The notes beneath the pieces are model-generated. The model made no database searches and was not told the origin of the DNA. It worked only from the letters and a program-made list of their open reading frames with translations. From Dehalococcoidia bacterium (GTDB lineage: Bacteria > Chloroflexota > Dehalococcoidia > DSTF01 > JALHUB01), in assembly GCA_030018455.1 (NCBI GenBank), contig JASEFU010000003.1, positions 204,530 to 268,529 of the forward strand: a stretch of DNA of 64,000 nt. Reading direction: 5' to 3'. The stretch's first letter is position 1. Each line of letters starts with the position of its first letter. The position numbers and the translations under genes are program-made. Below, piece by piece: positions 63,154 to 64,000 of the stretch.

Positions 63154-63888
63154 GTGGCGAGAGTCGACGTCGTAGTCCCGGTCTACAACGAGGAACACGT
63201 TCTTGAGAAGAGCGTGACGACGCTGCGCGAGTTCCTCGCCGCCAACCTGCCCCACAGGTGGCGCATCGTCATCGCCGACAACGCTTCGACCGACGGCACC
63301 CTCGCCGTCGCCCAGCGCCTCGCCGAACAGTACCCCGACGTGTCGCCGCTGCACATCCCACAGAAGGGACGCGGCCGCGCCCTCCGCGCCGCCTGGCTGG
63401 GCAGCGACGCCGACGTGCTCACGTACATGGACGTCGATCTCTCGACTGATCTGGCTTACTTCCCGCCGCTTGTCGCCGCCATCGCCGATGAGGGGTACGA
63501 CGTGGCGACCGGCTCCCGCCTGGCGAAGGGGGCGCAGACGACGCGCTCGCTCCGCCGCGAGTTCATCTCCCGCGGCTATAATCTCCTCATCCGCGCGCTC
63601 TTCTTCACCCGCGTCTCCGATTCGCAGTGCGGCTTCAAGGCCGTCTCCCGACAAGCGGCGCAGGAGCTGGTGCCGCTTATCGAGAACGAGGAGTGGTTCT
63701 TCGATACGGAGCTGCTTCTGCTGGCTCAGAAGGGCGGCTACCGGGTGAAGGAAATACCCGTCCGCTGGGTGGAGGACCCGGATACGCGGGTGAACATCCG
63801 CAAGACGGTGATGGAGGACCTGAAGGGCCTCGCGCGCATGCGCCGCAAGCGCATCCCCAAACGCCCGCCACCGTCCAACGTCCAATAG
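63154..63888 (+). CDS. GT2 glycosyltransferase, polyprenyl-phosphate type
   Basis: 244 residues. GT-A motifs VVVPVYNEEHV, IVIADNASTDGT, metal site YMDVDLSTD, acceptor region SDSQCGFKAVS and EEWFFDTELLLLAQ. No membrane helices; basic C-terminus (RRKRIPKRPPP). It resembles the protein at 54230 in domain layout but is well diverged. It starts 15 nt after the HIT/GalT-like gene and is probably co-transcribed. Confidence 0.9.
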   Translation: MARVDVVVPVYNEEHVLEKSVTTLREFLAANLPHRWRIVIADNASTDGTLAVAQRLAEQYPDVSPLHIPQKGRGRALRAAWLGSDADVLTYMDVDLSTDLAYFPPLVAAIADEGYDVATGSRLAKGAQTTRSLRREFISRGYNLLIRALFFTRVSDSQCGFKAVSRQAAQELVPLIENEEWFFDTELLLLAQKGGYRVKEIPVRWVEDPDTRVNIRKTVMEDLKGLARMRRKRIPKRPPPSNVQ

Positions 63889-63935
63889 GGCGGCCCCGCC
63901 TACCGGCAGACAGGCTTGCCCGCCGCGAAGTCGGG

Positions 63936-63960
63936 CCACTACGAAAGTCGCTTGCGGCCA
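63936..63960 (+). repeat. 25-bp dispersed repeat, copy 2
   Basis: CCACTACGAAAGTCGCTTGC plus GGCCA; 23 of 25 identical to 55970-55994. Followed by a hairpin. Confidence 0.75.
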
Positions 63961-63975
63961 CAGCTTTCCCCGTGG

Positions 63976-63994
63976 GGCGGGCATCTTGCCCGCC
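63976..63994 (+). terminator. GC hairpin after the last glycosyltransferase gene
   Basis: GGCGGGCA-TCT-TGCCCGCC, eight perfect pairs, no T-run. It may end the purF-GT2 transcript or belong to the neighbouring repeat. Confidence 0.45.
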
Positions 63995-64000
63995 GTGCCG

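Overview
The window is a stretch of high-GC bacterial chromosome with very few long non-coding stretches. The gene set suggests a Chloroflexota bacterium close to Dehalococcoidia: several CaiB/BaiF CoA-transferases, crotonases and SDRs, an EtfAB/FeS-oxidoreductase set, an orphan LarA-like protein, and lipoproteins with Lgt but no outer-membrane machinery. This is an inference from gene content; nothing identifies a species. Many genes have readable -35/-10 promoters of the TTGACA/TATAAT type, and GTG and TTG starts are common.

Layout. 1-2260: an origin-proximal cluster on the minus strand (rpmH, rnpA, yidD, a PQQ beta-propeller lipoprotein, yidC cut by the window edge), with a parS-like palindrome inside the lipoprotein gene. 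2261-7697: a lytic transglycosylase, an unknown gene, alr and two hypothetical genes. 7852-11870: etfA, etfB and a membrane FeS oxidoreductase that probably passes acyl-CoA electrons to menaquinone. 12001-24859: an acyl-CoA island with an AMP-forming ligase, two crotonases, two tandem small DEAW-motif proteins, two intact and two degenerate CaiB-like proteins, three SDRs, a methyltransferase and an alpha/beta hydrolase. 25040-29809: a LarA-like racemase and three exported proteins, one with an LPATG sorting-like tail. 30136-35552: a complete glycine cleavage operon led by an MBL hydrolase. 35743-41345: ilvE, a PH-domain membrane protein, an M23 lipoprotein, lgt, an EamA transporter and a patatin. 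41389-45123: a 1244-residue protein with five GAF domains, GGDEF and HD-GYP. 45219-49616: a sulfur-carrier operon (thrC, NIL, cysO-like, Ubl-E1 fusion, cysM, JAMM peptidase) behind an apparent transcription attenuator. 49951-53890: a Trm112-like protein, a small membrane protein, folK, folP, an MFS transporter and a PTPS homologue lacking the QueD cysteine. 54230-63888: a glycosyltransferase, a CDF transporter, then purF-purM-[restriction-modification pair]-purH, a HIT/GalT-like protein and a second glycosyltransferase.

The least explained structures are not genes. Four intergenic copies (about 18511, 33338, 37650 and 51976) of one structured repeat carry two GC hairpins, and three of them carry a G3N1 G-quadruplex motif. 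A second 25-bp repeat occurs at 55970 and 63936, on either side of the purine/restriction-modification block. The other points worth attention are the thrC leader, the carrier-E1 fusion, the catalytically dead CaiB pair, the tandem DEAW proteins and the R-M cassette inside the purine operon.
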